This document shows, piece after piece, positions 10,464 through 24,100 of a stretch of DNA of 64,000 bases. The DNA is taken from contig OX621263.1 of NCBI GenBank assembly GCA_951640165.1, forward strand, positions 15,878,001 to 15,942,000, given 5' to 3'. The stretch's first letter is position 1, and each line of letters opens with the position of its first letter. The notes beneath the pieces are model-generated. The model worked only from the letters and a program-made list of their open reading frames with translations, was not told the DNA's origin and searched no databases. This DNA comes from Pseudoips prasinana (Eukaryota > Arthropoda > Insecta > Lepidoptera > Nolidae). The translations under genes and the position numbers were made by a program.

Positions 10464-11063
10464 GCAAACCAAGTGCGAGTCAGACTCGCCCATGAAGAGT
10501 TCCGTAGCAGCAAGTATTTCAGTTAAATTAAATGAAAGGTAAATTGCGGTTTACGATTTATGACGTATTAAAGAAAAAGCTACTTACTAGATCTCGTTCA
10601 AACCAATTTTCGTTGTTAGTTTGCATGGTAATGTACACATCATATATATTTTTTAGTTTATTTTAGAAGTTACAGGGGGTGGGGGGGACACTCATTTTAC
10701 CACTTTACCACTCTCACGCTAACTATTCAGTTTAGAATAAAATTATATCATTTTTAAAACCTCAATATCATTTTTGAAGACCTATCCATAGATACCTACC
10801 CCTAAGGTATGGGTACTATTAAAAAAGAATTGAGTTTCAGTTCTATGTATGGGGAACCCCCATAATTATTGTTATTTTTCTATTTTTGTGTGAAAATATT
10901 AATGCGGTTCACAGAATACACCTACTTACCAAGTTTCAACAGTACAGCTCTTATAGTTTCGGAAAAAAGTGGTTGTGACATACGGACGGACAGACAGACG
11001 GACAGACATGACGAATCTATAAGGGTTCTGTTTTGTGCCATTTGGCTACGGAACCTTAAAAAT
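10464..11063 (-). mobile_element. DE-1 repeat, reverse copy
   Basis: From caagtgcgagtcagactcgc to gccatttggctacggaacc. It contains the uninterrupted sequence corresponding to the MITE-A insertion point of the 7600-8177 copy (at about 10626-10636), so it serves as an empty-site reference. Confidence 0.7.
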
Positions 11064-11578
11064 GGAAAACAAGAAGTAAATTCTTTACTGTAATAAAAGC
11101 GTGGTGTGCGTGGTGTCAATAGTTATCTATATTTGTCATTAAATATTTAATTGACAGATATGTGTAGAATTTTGATAATATTTTAATATCCACACATTTT
11201 TGCAATACATTTTTTATTTTTTTTTTTATTTTGGTTTTCTTTTTTTCTAATGTTTGCCATAATTTCATATGCTATACTGGTATTTACCATAATGTCATTA
11301 GAAATAACGCTTCAGTTGCCATCATCGTGAAATGCGATAAAATGACTTTCACTAATTCCATTGGTCATAATCTATCAAGTGTCATAATAATTTAAATCCA
11401 TTAATGTATTTGCTATAAATTTCGTTTTCAATAATGCCATTTTCCATAACTTTTATTCACCATAACATAAATAAAGATAATTTAGTAGTTAAACCTGAAA
11501 CTAAACCTCATAATATGGCGTCTACTAACTAAGCTCGACGGAAATTCGCATCGCAGGGCTCCTACTTCTGATAGTCCA
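11064..11578. other. Unassigned; array of short CCATAA-type motifs
   Basis: 11250-11470 has many short gccataatttcat / accataatgtcatt units. Inverted versions (ttatggcaaat, ttatggaaac) occur at 12790-12900 and 13140-13190. This suggests a large element with tandem-motif ends spanning this region, but the borders are unclear. Confidence 0.4.
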
Positions 11579-11996
11579 AGAGCTGGCACGCATTTTTGGG
11601 TAGGTATTTGAGGCAAGCTGAAAACTTGTCCTATAGCTCTTCAGACACACCCCAACACGGAACTGCAGACCTGGCTTGCGGGTAGCGGGTCTAAACCAAC
11701 CCCTAAATTTTTGAATTTTGCCTCAAATACATTTTTTCGATTCTTTTGCACAGACCCGACAGAATCACCTGTCTTTTTTTTGTATTGTATAAACATTAAA
11801 CTGCAACATATCAAAATTTCAGCTTGCCTCAAATACATTATTTGGTAAAAAAAAAAAAAAACATAAATTTCGAGGTTGGTTTAGACCCGCTACCCGCCTG
11901 CCAGGTCTGCAGTTCCGTGTTGGGGTGTGTCTGAAGAGTTATAGGACAAGTTTTCAACTTGCCTCAAATACCTACCCAAAAATGCGTGCCAGCTCT
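11579..11996. mobile_element. Foldback element, about 120-bp arms
   Basis: The left arm (11579-11700, starting AGAGCTGGCACGC) is the inverse of the right arm (about 11873-11996), including a shared gtagcgggtctaaaccaacc. The 170-bp spacer is non-coding. The frames on it are translations of the arms. Confidence 0.8.
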
Positions 11997-12184
11997 CCTA
12001 CTATGAGTGGTTTAAAAAAAAACACGACTACTACAGACGAAGGCGGGAGCGAGGCGAAGCGGAGCTCCCGCCTGTCTTCTAACCTAACCTATCCGAGTCG
12101 GATTGCGCTGAGTCGGGGTGTTAATGATAATTAATTTCAGCCTAACAATATTACGTGCTTCCCATAATATTGTGTAATTATCTG

Positions 12185-12730
12185 TACATTAGGTCCCGTC
12201 GCTTTTCATATGGTATTTTTTTAGGTAGAATATAGTGTATCTAGTGTGTTTTTGAAATCTCTAAAATACGGAAACTTATAGTTTCCGAAAAATAAATCGC
12301 CAAACCTTTCTGTCCGGACTGGTGGGATAGTGGGGTGGGGGAGATTTCTTGGCGGGTCAAAATTTGTACCCAATAAATGTCAAGGTCAAGGTCAGACAAC
12401 TTTGTTACTCTCTGTACCATCCTCACCCCTTTTCACCGACAATAGTGTATCTAAATGGTCTATCGCTAAATGGTCGCAGTTCTAACCTAACCTAACCCAA
12501 TTTATTTCATAAGTGTACATTTTTGCAGAACTATCATGATATGCGCTCTCGACTATTTATAGACGTGTAATAATTAAAAATATCGATATAAAAATTAAAC
12601 TTCTTTACGAATTTTTTTTCTCGAAAACTATGCAGCTTTTGTGTTTGCGATTTAGTATATGTGTTTACATAAACAATAACTATATGCAAAAAAAAAAATA
12701 TGAAGCTCCAAATCGACGGGACCTAATGTA
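12185..12730. mobile_element. MITE with 15-17 bp TIRs and TA borders
   Basis: The ends read TACATTAGGTCCCGTCG and, inverted, CGACGGGACCTAATGTA, so a TA duplication is likely (Tc1/mariner-like). The interior is non-coding and holds a short (CCTAA)-like motif at 12480-12500. Confidence 0.7.
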
Positions 12731-12942
12731 AAGTGGATGGCTGAACTTTAGATTAAGTCTTATTTTGATGTATTATTTCCATAATTATAGCAAATTTTGA
12801 TTATGTCATGAGTCGATTATGAGATGTGTTACTTATGGAAACTACTTAATTATATGGTATATGTTGTTATAGAAAGTCATTTTATGGCAAATAAAAGTTA
12901 TCACTGTTGAGTTGTTAAGACAAACGTTATTATTATAAATGA

Positions 12943-13642
<700 letters not shown>

Positions 13643-14252
13643 GTACGACTAAACGCCGACAGATATTACGCCGACAGACATTACGCCGATAGGCATTATG
13701 CCGACAGACATTACGCCGACAGACTGTTCACCGACAAGACTTTACTTCGACTGTAGGTACTTTTCGCCGACAGAACACTTCACTCATACTCAGAGAGAAA
13801 CATTTACCAAGTGTAGTATAGGACCGATTCGGTTCTGGCACTTCGCCGGCCACTGCCGCGGCACGCTCGGCTCGTGTGTTGTGGTTCTAACCTTTTTTTT
13901 TTTTTTTTTTTTTGCGGGGTGGAAAATCCTGCATGGATGTCCTCCGCCTTGGGGGAGGCGGAGGGGTCTGTCAGACTCCTACTGACTAAAAACCACCCCG
14001 GTATTCCATCTCACACCTGCGCCGGGGGTCGCGGGAACATACGATACTTCCGCAACCCCCGGCTGAACCACAGTTCTAACCTAACCTAACCACAGTTCTA
14101 ACCTAACCTAACCACAGTTCTAACCTAACCTAAACCAATAATTATGAATACTGTCGGCAAAGTGTTCTGTCGGCGAAAAGTACAGTCGAATTAAAGTCTT
14201 GTCGGTGTACAGTCTGTCGGCGTAATGTCTGTCGGCGTTTAGTCGTACAATG
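13643..14252. mobile_element. TIR element with tandem CGCCGACAG ends
   Basis: The left end has five units related to ACGCCGACAGACATT. The right end is inverted with fewer units and ends GGCGTTTAGTCGTAC. Longer inverted homology surrounds them (ttttcgccgacagaacact). The interior carries GTTCTAACCTAACC arrays and an R1 LINE tip at 13893-14068. A second element, 15898-16406, retains only this right end. Confidence 0.75.
13893..14068 (-). mobile_element. R1-clade LINE 3' tip (5'-truncated)
   Basis: A poly-T run (13893-13913) is the reversed poly-A tail. The 3' UTR follows (ttttccaccccgc, ggcggaggacatccatgcag, read inverted), nearly identical to the end of the LINE at 49858-51497. It sits in ccacagttctaacctaacc repeats, with the same GGTTAGAAC next to the poly-A as the larger copy. 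Confidence 0.85.
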
Positions 14253-14990
14253 GTACCTATATCACAACATACGTGCCACAACCACAACTGATTTTTTTAA
14301 CATGACGTATGCAGTTAGCCTATGGGGCATTCACTGCTTCACCGGCCTATAAAGGTGAGCGTGGACTCGAAACGTCCAGCAAATATAAAAAAAATTACAA
14401 ACTAAGTACCCGCGCCGGCCGATCTTCCGGTTAAGGTCCGGAGAGGGCATTTCATTGATTCGAATTGCCACAATTCACTAGTTAATAAGTACTTAATAGT
14501 CAGAAGAAGTTTTATCTATACATCTATACAAATAAAGTACAGTGAAAACTTCACTACAGTGACGTCTTCAATTCCAGCTTTTTAGAAATACTGTATTAAG
14601 ATATTGAGTGATAAATAATACTGTACCAATATTATAGATTATATATATATATATACTTACATATATATAGCTATATTATCCATTGTGTACCTAATATTAA
14701 TAGTTTTTAGTTATAATTAGTATTAATTTAAGTGTCTTCAATATGAGGATACTGACTAGTCTGTACTTTGTTTTTTTATCAGTGTTACTCACCAATGTCA
14801 TTGTGCATGTTGTGGCACCTTTAGAAGCTGTACATTTAAATTATATTATTGTATAGATTAAAACATTTTAGATTTAAGTAGAGGTAACAGCTACTGGATG
14901 TCCTTAAATAAATAAATAAATAAATAGAGGTGAGCGGGGATTGACAATAGATAATAAATACTACAAACAAAGTAACCTTAGGTTTATTAT
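14253..14990. other. Unassigned; 3' flank of the minus-strand gene
   Basis: AT-rich. A plus-strand 37-codon frame at 14743-14856 begins with a hydrophobic MRILTSLYFVFLSVLL stretch that resembles a signal peptide but ends at a stop with no donor. The AAATA-repeat tail at 14908-14926 suggests a retroelement end. Confidence 0.4.
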
Positions 14991-14992
14991 TT

Positions 14993-14998
14993 ATAATA
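14993..14998 (-). terminator. Polyadenylation signal AATAAA
   Basis: AATAAA on the minus strand, 30 nt after the stop codon of the five-exon gene (stop at 15028-15030). Position and sense fit transcript 3' end formation. Confidence 0.55.
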
Positions 14999-15027
14999 CG
15001 TTTTGAGGACAACTGCCATTTTGTTTC

Positions 15028-15122
15028 TCACGGGGACGCTTCCGAGCTGTGATCACATGGATCACGCATGTGCGCCATCTTGTGTTGAGCGTCGGAAGCA
15101 GCAGCTGTGTGTGCAGGTCCAT
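15028..15122 (-). CDS. Exon 5 (terminal) of the membrane-protein gene
   Basis: The acceptor is a strong pyrimidine tract ending TTTTTTTTTGTAG. The frame continues 31 codons to TGA and encodes a His/Ala/Ser-rich tail. Only length, phase, acceptor and the nearby AATAAA support it, so it could be replaced by a more distant exon. Confidence 0.55.
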
Positions 15123-18100
15123 CTACAAAAAAAAATATGCCCGCCGGTTAGAGGTTACGTTGTTGAATTTAGATGAAGTGTCAAATGTGATGAAAAAACG
15201 GTTTGGGAGATGGAATTAGTTATACAGCCATGCTATAGCTTTCTGATATTTTTGATACCTGAAAAATGATAGGTACCTGAGGGAGTATTAAAAAAAAAAC
15301 CAGCCAAGTGCGAGTCGGACTCGGCCATGAAGGGTTCACACTCATTTTACCACTTTGGAAGTGTCTCTCGCGCAAACTGTTCAGTTTAGCAAAAAATTAT
15401 ATTAGAAACCTCAATATCATTTTTGAAGACCTATCCATAGATACTACACATGAATGGGTACGATGAAAAAAAAAAACTTGTGTGTACTTATGTACACGCG
15501 TTAGAAGTTATACTTCTTAATATACAACTTGAACTAACTTTATGCTGTTATTTTTACAAGTAAAAATTCACGGTCATACCACCTAGAACTAACTTCATGC
15601 TGTTAAATTTTTTGGTGTCGGTGTGCGCGCGCATCGTAAAAATTCACTCTCATCAAATTTCTCCATCGCGCCAAAAGAAGTATAACTTCAAAAATTTGAG
15701 TTTCAGTTCTATGTATGGGGAACCCCCAAAATTATTGTTCTTTTTCTATTTTTGTGTAAAAATCTTAATGCGGTTCACATAATACATCTACGTACCAAAT
15801 TTCAACAGTATAGCTCTTATAGTTCCGGAAAAAAGTGGCTGTGACATACGGACGGACAGACAGACAGACATGACGAATCTATAAGGGTTCTTTTTTTGTC
15901 GAATTAATGTCTTGTCGGTGAAGCCAGGTTCCTTAGTTCTGATTAAGGACAAGATGGCACCACCACTACTGTGGCCCCTGGGTCGGGTCACGAAAACCTA
16001 TACCGGCGTGGACGGAATCACTCGAGTGGCGGAGTTGAAGACGAAGAGAGGCACTATTCGTCGCGCTTTCAACTGCATCTGCCCTCTTCCTTTAGAAAAT
16101 TGAAGTTCCTTCAACCCGGGGAATATGTCGTCGCCTAAGCTACCTGTAGCAGTGCGGAATGGTGGGGCCGTGATCTGCGTCCCCGCACTAGCCCTCACGT
16201 TGCGCCAGCTTTGGTCTCCGCTGGACTTACTTGCCTTCCACGCGAGCCAGGGAACGGGCACGTCTTATTGTTGTAAACTCGACCAACTATTACCAATATA
16301 CCTATTTTATACAGTCCACTGTTTTTATTGAGAACACCCGTTAGGGCCTAAACAGTCGGTGTACAGTCTGTCGGCGTGATGCCTGTCGGCGTTTAGTCGT
16401 ACAATGCGAATAGGTAGCCATTTCAATTGCGACTGGAACTCCGACACGTGGTACTTCCGTAGCCCGAAAATGAAGCTGTTGTTTGACGGCACTGGACAAT
16501 TCTAGACTAAGTTGCGGGAATAAACTATTTTATAATACTTTTATACTTACTTGGACACACTAAGCATTTCACGAATTTATAAATCATGGATGCTAATACT
16601 ATGAAAATCAAAGCAATATATGCTAGCGCTTGAAACACGTTTGAAATCTTTTTGTTATTGCCGTCACCTGAAACAAACAGTTTATTACTTTCATATAATA
16701 ATAATAATAACATTGTTCTAGAAATTATCAGTCGGCCAAATTTTTTGTGCAGACGCCAGCTCATCAAGCTACCCCAATCTGTCAAATTTCCCCAATTGAA
16801 AGTGAACCTTATTCTTATGTGATGAAGGTGAAAATCTATAAAATAAATTTGACCGATTAGGGTAGCTGGATGTGCTGGCGTCTTACAAAGCCAAACTACA
16901 AGTGACGTCATATGTTAGTAAATACAGCGTATTCTTTATTTAAATTAAATTATAATGAAATGATTAAACCATCGTTAGTTTTATACTAATTTGAATTTTG
17001 TTTTTACTGCCAGGTTTTTTGTTTTATATATCAGAGGATGCCCCTGATGGTAAGTGATCACCGCCGCCCATGGACACTCGCAACACCAGCGGAGTCGCGG
17101 GTGCGTTGGCGGCATTTAAGAGTCAGCAAACAAGTGTTGCTGACCAAAATTAACCTTACTCACACGTAGAAACACAACATTACGTTATTAGTTTTCTGTA
17201 AGGTGGAGGTACTTCCCTACTCGGGCTGCTCTTAAAGCGAATGACCGCTGTGTCTTTAATTCTTTTTGCTTTATCGTATGGTATTAATTTCCGAACGTCT
17301 CCATGCTTCGGAGGGCACGTTAAGCTGTCGGTCCCGGTTCTAGCCATTAGGTAACAGTCGTTAAGCCATGTCAGAGGCCTAATGGGCGGCTTGAGCAACA
17401 AGTAAGTAAGTCATATCAAATCAATGTTTTATTGCTATTAAGTGTACCTACTCTATGTGTTAAGCTGGAAAATCGCTTCTATATAAGTACCTACTTACCA
17501 GAGGAAGGAGTAGTTTGTGGTTCTTTTGGGACAGAATTTTGGGCCGGAGCAGGTTTGGAGTAGGAAGGCTCATCTAAAAGAAAAAAAAAAAATATAATAG
17601 AAATCGGGCCGAATACAATTCAATACAATACAAATACTCATTATTGTACACCAAGATTTACATGTGAGAGTAACATTGCATTAAATATCTCACAATGGCG
17701 TAGTCTTACCATTAACTGCGATTTTTTACAGACAACCTTAAATAAATCGTACTTGAGCATTATTTATTATGATCCTTCTTCTATGACACAGAATAAGATT
17801 ACAACGCTTCCTTTTGTTCTGTTCTAGCTTAATATATCATATTTATCATGTAATATTAATAAATAAAGATATTTATTTGAACGAAGTTCCTTATCGCACG
17901 TTGCGAAAGTGGGCTAGACGGAAAAAATTAAGACGAAAAGTTGTAACGACACTATTTGCTATTTTTTTTATTACTAATTGAGCCTACTGATTAAGTTTAT
18001 GTTACATTATATTTGTTAATAATAAAAATATAATATTATAACTTAAAAAGATATACTATTTAATCAAAAGGAACTTCGTTCCATCCGGGTCTCCCTTGAC

Positions 18101-21100
18101 ACCTCTCTAGTTATTTTTTTTATAAATCATCATTCTAATTTTAAATGTAAACATCTAGCAATGGAATTGTAACCAGCCAACGATAAAAATAGAAAAGAGA
18201 TTCTATTTTCGAACCCTACTAAAACATTGTCGAGGAGATATCTTCATGACAATACTTACCTATGATTGGTCCTGTCGGTAAATGTATCAGACGGCGATTT
18301 ACCCCCTCTAAACTGCCTTCCGGGTAAATCACAGACTTAAAAGGCGTAGGCGCAATCACAGGTCGAACGAATGTTGGTTTTAATACTACAATTTTTATCG
18401 GGGCTCTTGGCACTGGTTTTATGAATATAGAACCTGAAATAATAAAAACATCTTGAATTAACGCCGAAACTCCAGCGCGCAGCCTTATCAAATAAAATAA
18501 TTGTATGCGGTTTTGAAAATTGTGTGATTAATATCGTCGAGTTCTGTGATTAATATATTAACATATTCAGTACAAGTTTTTATTTTGATATATTGTCGTT
18601 AAGATCACTACTGTTTATTTATTTTGTTAAGTTAAAATTATAACGTTGTGATATAATTGTTGTGAATATTTTGGAGTATTAATCAAACAAAATAACCGAT
18701 GCACATTTTACGAAAGTGGTGACAACAATTGTATCTAAACTGTACTTATTATATAAAATCTAAAGTAATAATTATATCTAAACGAATATAATAATATTAT
18801 AAAAGAAACATTATTTTATTATATTGATGGATAAACTCAAGCCTATGGAAACTTTATATTATTAAAAAAAAAGAGAGTACCCAAGGCATGAAAACGTATT
18901 ACAAATAATAGTCATTATTTGGCATACGCTGCAAAAACTATTGAATATTCATGAACTAATAATATCCTGTGACATGATTCACACACGGCCATCTGATTTC
19001 AAACTAGCAGAGCTTGTATGTATTATGGAAACCAGATAACTGATATATTACATATACTACTTTTCTTTTGCAACTAGCTGGTGCCCGCGACTTCGTCCGC
19101 GTTAATTTTGAATGATGACCGATGTAACTACTTACTTCTAGGTTAATCTAAATAATATAACTTCCAAAATTTAAGAAAACCTAACCTAAAAATAACCCAA
19201 CTAAGAAAGAAACTAAAGACTACTTTGCTAAGGACCCGATATCATCAACCAAAAAAATCAAAGAATACATATCAATTGTCCTTAAAGATAGCCAGCACGT
19301 CAAATAAAGTAAAATAATAATCAACGATGCATTAATCACAAAGGTAACTCCCATTAGATTAGGTTGCGACCACGGCATTGATTAGTCATAAATCACATTT
19401 TGTGAACGAAACCTTTGCGCGATCCTAAACAATGATTACGCCATCTACTAACAAAAATATAAACTTGTAAAGCGGTAAAATTAAGATGTGTGCATATTTT
19501 TGGGATTTAGGCGATCATCTATTGATTTAGTTTTGGGCTACCTTTTATTTCATGCATTTATTTATTGTAACCGATATGCCTAATAAGTTCCGTGATCTGA
19601 AAAGATATTAACGCCATCTAGTTACAAAATTGTGAACTTGTAGAGCAGTAAAATTAAAATGAATATTTTTTGGGTGCGATCATCTCGACACCAACAATTT
19701 ATACTGCGCTAACTCGAATTTTAGATAAATTTGTTTTTTATCCCAATTTGATTAAAATGTAATTTTTTAATTTGTTATAAAAATTATAAAAAAAGAAGTT
19801 ACAAATCTTATAAAACGCTAAATCTTTACTTAGACGACGACAACTACGATATTTTAAGCAACTTGGCATAAAAAACGATATTATGTATAATTCGAGTTGG
19901 CGTAAATTGATGGTGACGATCTATTGATTCATTTTTGGATTACTTTTTTTAACAACAAATTATTCCCTGAATTTTACTTAAAAACATGTGTTGCTTTATT
20001 TTTAACTGAAAAACCAAATACCAATATTCATGAGTATAACTCCAAAAAACAACAGATTTTCATACAAACTTACTTATATCCCCTATTTTAGTCGTCCTTA
20101 GGGGTGGAATTAATTATTAACTGAAATGCCAAATAGCAATTTTCATGCGTTTAACTTAAAACTTGTCACATTTTTCATACAAACTTACATCCCCGATTTT
20201 ACGCCCTTGGGGGTGAATTTTCAAAAATCCTAGCATATATATTTTAATTTTTAATTGCAAGGCCAAATACCAAAGCCTTTAACATAAAAAATGACGGATT
20301 TTCGTAAAATATTTGGTCCCTTGTTTTACTCCCTTAGGGGTGGTATTTTGAAATTTCAAGTATTTAACGCCAGCCGTTTAGACTGTGCGTTCATTATTGA
20401 TGTAATTCAGTATAAACTTAACCCTATTTTGCTCCCTTGGGGGTGGAATTTCCAAAAATCCTGAAATCAATGTTTTATGTTTTTAACATAAAGGCCAAGT
20501 ACTAATTTTCATGCCCTTAACTTCAAAAACGGCCAAGTATCATATTAACTTTGCACCCTCGTTTTACCCCCTTAGGGGTTGAATTTCGAAAAATCCTTCC
20601 TTATTCCTCGTCTACATTATAAAGAAAACATTTATGCAGAATTTCAGTTTTCTAGGTCCAAGGGTTTGGGCTGGGCGTTGATGAGTCAGTCAATCAGTCA
20701 GGACTTCTCTTTTATATAGATAAATACTTATGAAGATAATTACACCGAGACTCAGGATGAACAGATATGTTCATGCACACAAATATCTGTCCTGTGTGGG
20801 TCGATCTTCAGAGGCATTTTTTTTCGTGTCGGGCTGGATAAACCCATTTTAAAATCGAAAAATTTTATCAGAATATTTTTTTGTATACAGTTCGGTGTCT
20901 AATCCATGTGATACAAGGCTAATATTAAGAATAAGTTTATTTTAAATATTAAAAAAAATATCTTAAACCCTAAAATCCTGATCGCTCTGGGTTGACCCAA
21001 CTCCCGCTTGAATGAAAAAAATATTCTTTAACTTTTTAATGAGAAGGTTTATACGAAACAACTTATTTAAATTACATAACAAAAAGTTAATTTTCATAGT

Positions 21101-24100
21101 CATGAAATATTTTTACTTATATTAATAATACTTTTGCCACAATTTGAATTTAAAAACGTGACCGGGCATTTTATCTCATCGCTTTGCGCGGTCGCAAAAG
21201 ATCGCACTCATCCCTAGTAACGCGTTATAGACACTCTATTCCCCTTCCCTGGGGCAACACCAGCAGTGGTCTAATCGCTGAGGAGGATACCTGTGTGCCA
21301 CGATCCCTAGCTCCAACATTACGAAGGTAAGTTTATGATCGCTCTGGATTTGGTTCTCGAATTTTATGATTGCTATGGCACGTTACTTAAATTAAATAGT
21401 AAGCTTGTGAATGTGTCTCTTATATGAATTAAGTGATCGTTATGATGTTTTTTATGAGACGTAATCACAACTTTCTACTGCTTTTAAAATCGGCTATATT
21501 TATGATTTTGTGACTTTTTCTGATCGCTATAGCTGTGATTGCTCTGTCCAATAAGACCATAGCGATGATATTTTGCATTAATGTACGTCATAAATCTATT
21601 TTAAGTATTAGTACCGCACTGTTACAATGACAAACGATGAACTATGCATAGAACCTTTAATTTATAACCTTTCCTGGGTTTCTTTGGTCCATTAACGGAT
21701 ATTGTCGTATTTTATCAGATTTTATATTGGCATTTAGCTAACACAACTGTAATTTTACATAAGAAAGGTCTTCTCTAAAATTTTATAGCAACTATTGTTG
21801 CAGATTGAAATCATGCCTCGAAAGAAATTATCTATTGAAGAAAAACGCCTTAAGCAGAAATTGGCTGAGCGTAGAGTGGTCAAGATAAAAAATGATCCAG
21901 ATCTATACGCACAATGGCTTGTAAAGTCAAGAGAGATTAACAAAGGAAAAAGCTCGGGGCACAGTACTACCAATGGGTGATATGACTACAAGCCAGCAAA
22001 AGATTCACAGGAAGAAGAGTAGGCAGAGTTCTCGACGGTATTATTTAAAGATAATTATTGGATAAGTTGCCAGCATTTGAAAGAGGATGACCGTCATCCT
22101 CTTTCAAATGTTTCTCAATCATCTCTAGCCTTAAGCAGCAACAATGTAACAAAACATAGAGATATACTGCAAATTGTAAAACAAGATGTTGAAATGAGTT
22201 TAAAAATTATTAATCGTGTAAAAGTTTATTGTCAGACAAGTTCCTGTCTTCTAGAGACCTTTAAAGAATACGAAAATGTGTCTTATTTTGATTCACCCGT
22301 CTCACCAATTAGTAGACTAAGAAAAATAACAAGATCTACTGAACGGACGAACGAACTAACATGCATTGGAAGTGCTTCCTCCATCATCTGTCCCGGTAGT
22401 CCGCAAAGCTCAATTAGCAACATATCACATACGTCTCAAAAAGTTTAGATATATTCATCATTCATCATCTACTATATTAAAATAAGTCGGGTTTTCCTTC
22501 CTGACGGTATAACTCCAGAACTCACGAACCGATTTCCACGGTTTTGAATTCGTTGGAAAGGACTCGGGCTCCGTGAGGTTTATAGCAAAGAAAATTTATA
22601 AAATTTAACGCTGGTAGCACCGCGGGGCACAGCTAGTATGATATATAGCCTTATTAAGAAAGATGAAATATAGAGCTAATAGGGTTTCAAAATCAAATAC
22701 AAAAAATTCAAGAGATGAAAATAAGTAATGAACGTATTAGAAGACAGATGAATAGGTTAAAAAATCAAAGTAAAGAAGGTGAACGTTTAGAAAGAAAAAT
22801 GTTGGTTTTATCTCCAAGCAAAGATAATAAACAATAAATAATACATAAGTAAAACAATAGTTAATAAAATATATAAAACTGTTTTTTTTTAAAGACGACG
22901 ATATAGGCAGCTTGACGTCTTAGGCGTCAAACAGACGAGCAGCATGTTTCTGACGACAGAGCCAACTTCAGCTGTCAACAGCGGCAACTGCAGCTGTCAA
23001 CATTGGTCGACGTTTGCCTTCGACACGTGGACAGCAAACGCCGACTAATGACGATAGCTGCAGTCGCCCCTGTCGACAGCTGAAGTTGGCTCTGTCGTCA
23101 GAAACATGCTGCTCGTCTGTACGAGCCCTTATATGCCCTGGCCTTTTTCTACAATAATACATTTCTCTTACATATAATCTTGTTACACGTACACTGAATA
23201 TCACTGAAAAAAGTAAAATAAAAAAAAATTAAATCGATAAAATTATATTTTATCGATTTTATTTTTTTGTTTCACTAATTTCACCATTTATGATCGCTCA
23301 GGCACCAATTATGATTGCTCTGGTCGTGAAATTTTTTTAACTTAAATATTTCCATAACTATTTGAGTAAATTGAAGGCCAATAGTAAAAATTTACTATTT
23401 GAAAATCATTCTTTTTAAGGAGATACATAATTACCATGCATGATCAATAACAGAAAAGCACCAGATCGATCACACGAATACGCCCGTTTTGGAGATTGAT
23501 CCGTGTAGGAATCGAACCCACGACCTGCTGCGTGAAAGGCATGTATCTACCAACCACGCCAGCCGTACCGGCAAATTTTTTGTGTTAGATTATTTTTCAT
23601 TTCTTGTTTACCAGGCTTTATACGGACGTTGCCATGTTGTAAAAGCTGCACAATATTTTTTTGACGTCCAGTATGTCAAATGAATATTGGACATAAACAA
23701 AAATATAGTGTAGTTGGAAACTTTTATGATATTGCAACGGCCATATACTAGTGTATAATTATGAAACCCACGATCTGTGGTGTGAAAAGCAAGCAACTAC
23801 CAAACCATGTCAACGGGCCGTCAAGTATTGTTGATACATAAAAAATACACTAATAATATTGCGTTGTCTTTTAAAAACATGCGATTGCCAATAGAAGTGA
23901 AGACTATTTTTGGAACGAAGTTCCTTATCGCGCGTTGTGAAAGGGGGCTAGACGGAAAAAAATCTTACGAAAAGTTGTCACGACACTTTTTGCAGCTGTG
24001 CGGCGTGCGCCTGTTTCTCTGTCTGTCTCTCTCTATCTCTCTCTCTCTCTTATAGAAAGCAAGCCAGATATTTTCATTTCTATTTCGCATTGAACAGTGT

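Noticed and set aside
13698..14089. Frames of 95 and 71 codons with Phe runs
   Set aside because: Read-through of the reversed poly-A and 3' UTR of the R1 LINE tip.
14743..14856. Short secreted peptide starting MRILTSLYFVFLSVLL
   Set aside because: Signal-like start, but a stop after 37 codons, no donor, and a retroelement-type AAATA tail follows; kept only as a note.
16750..16911. Extension of the membrane-protein exon 4 frame upstream (128-codon frame 16525-16911)
   Set aside because: The upstream part is the MITE-A copy read through; the acceptor at 16668 marks the real exon start.
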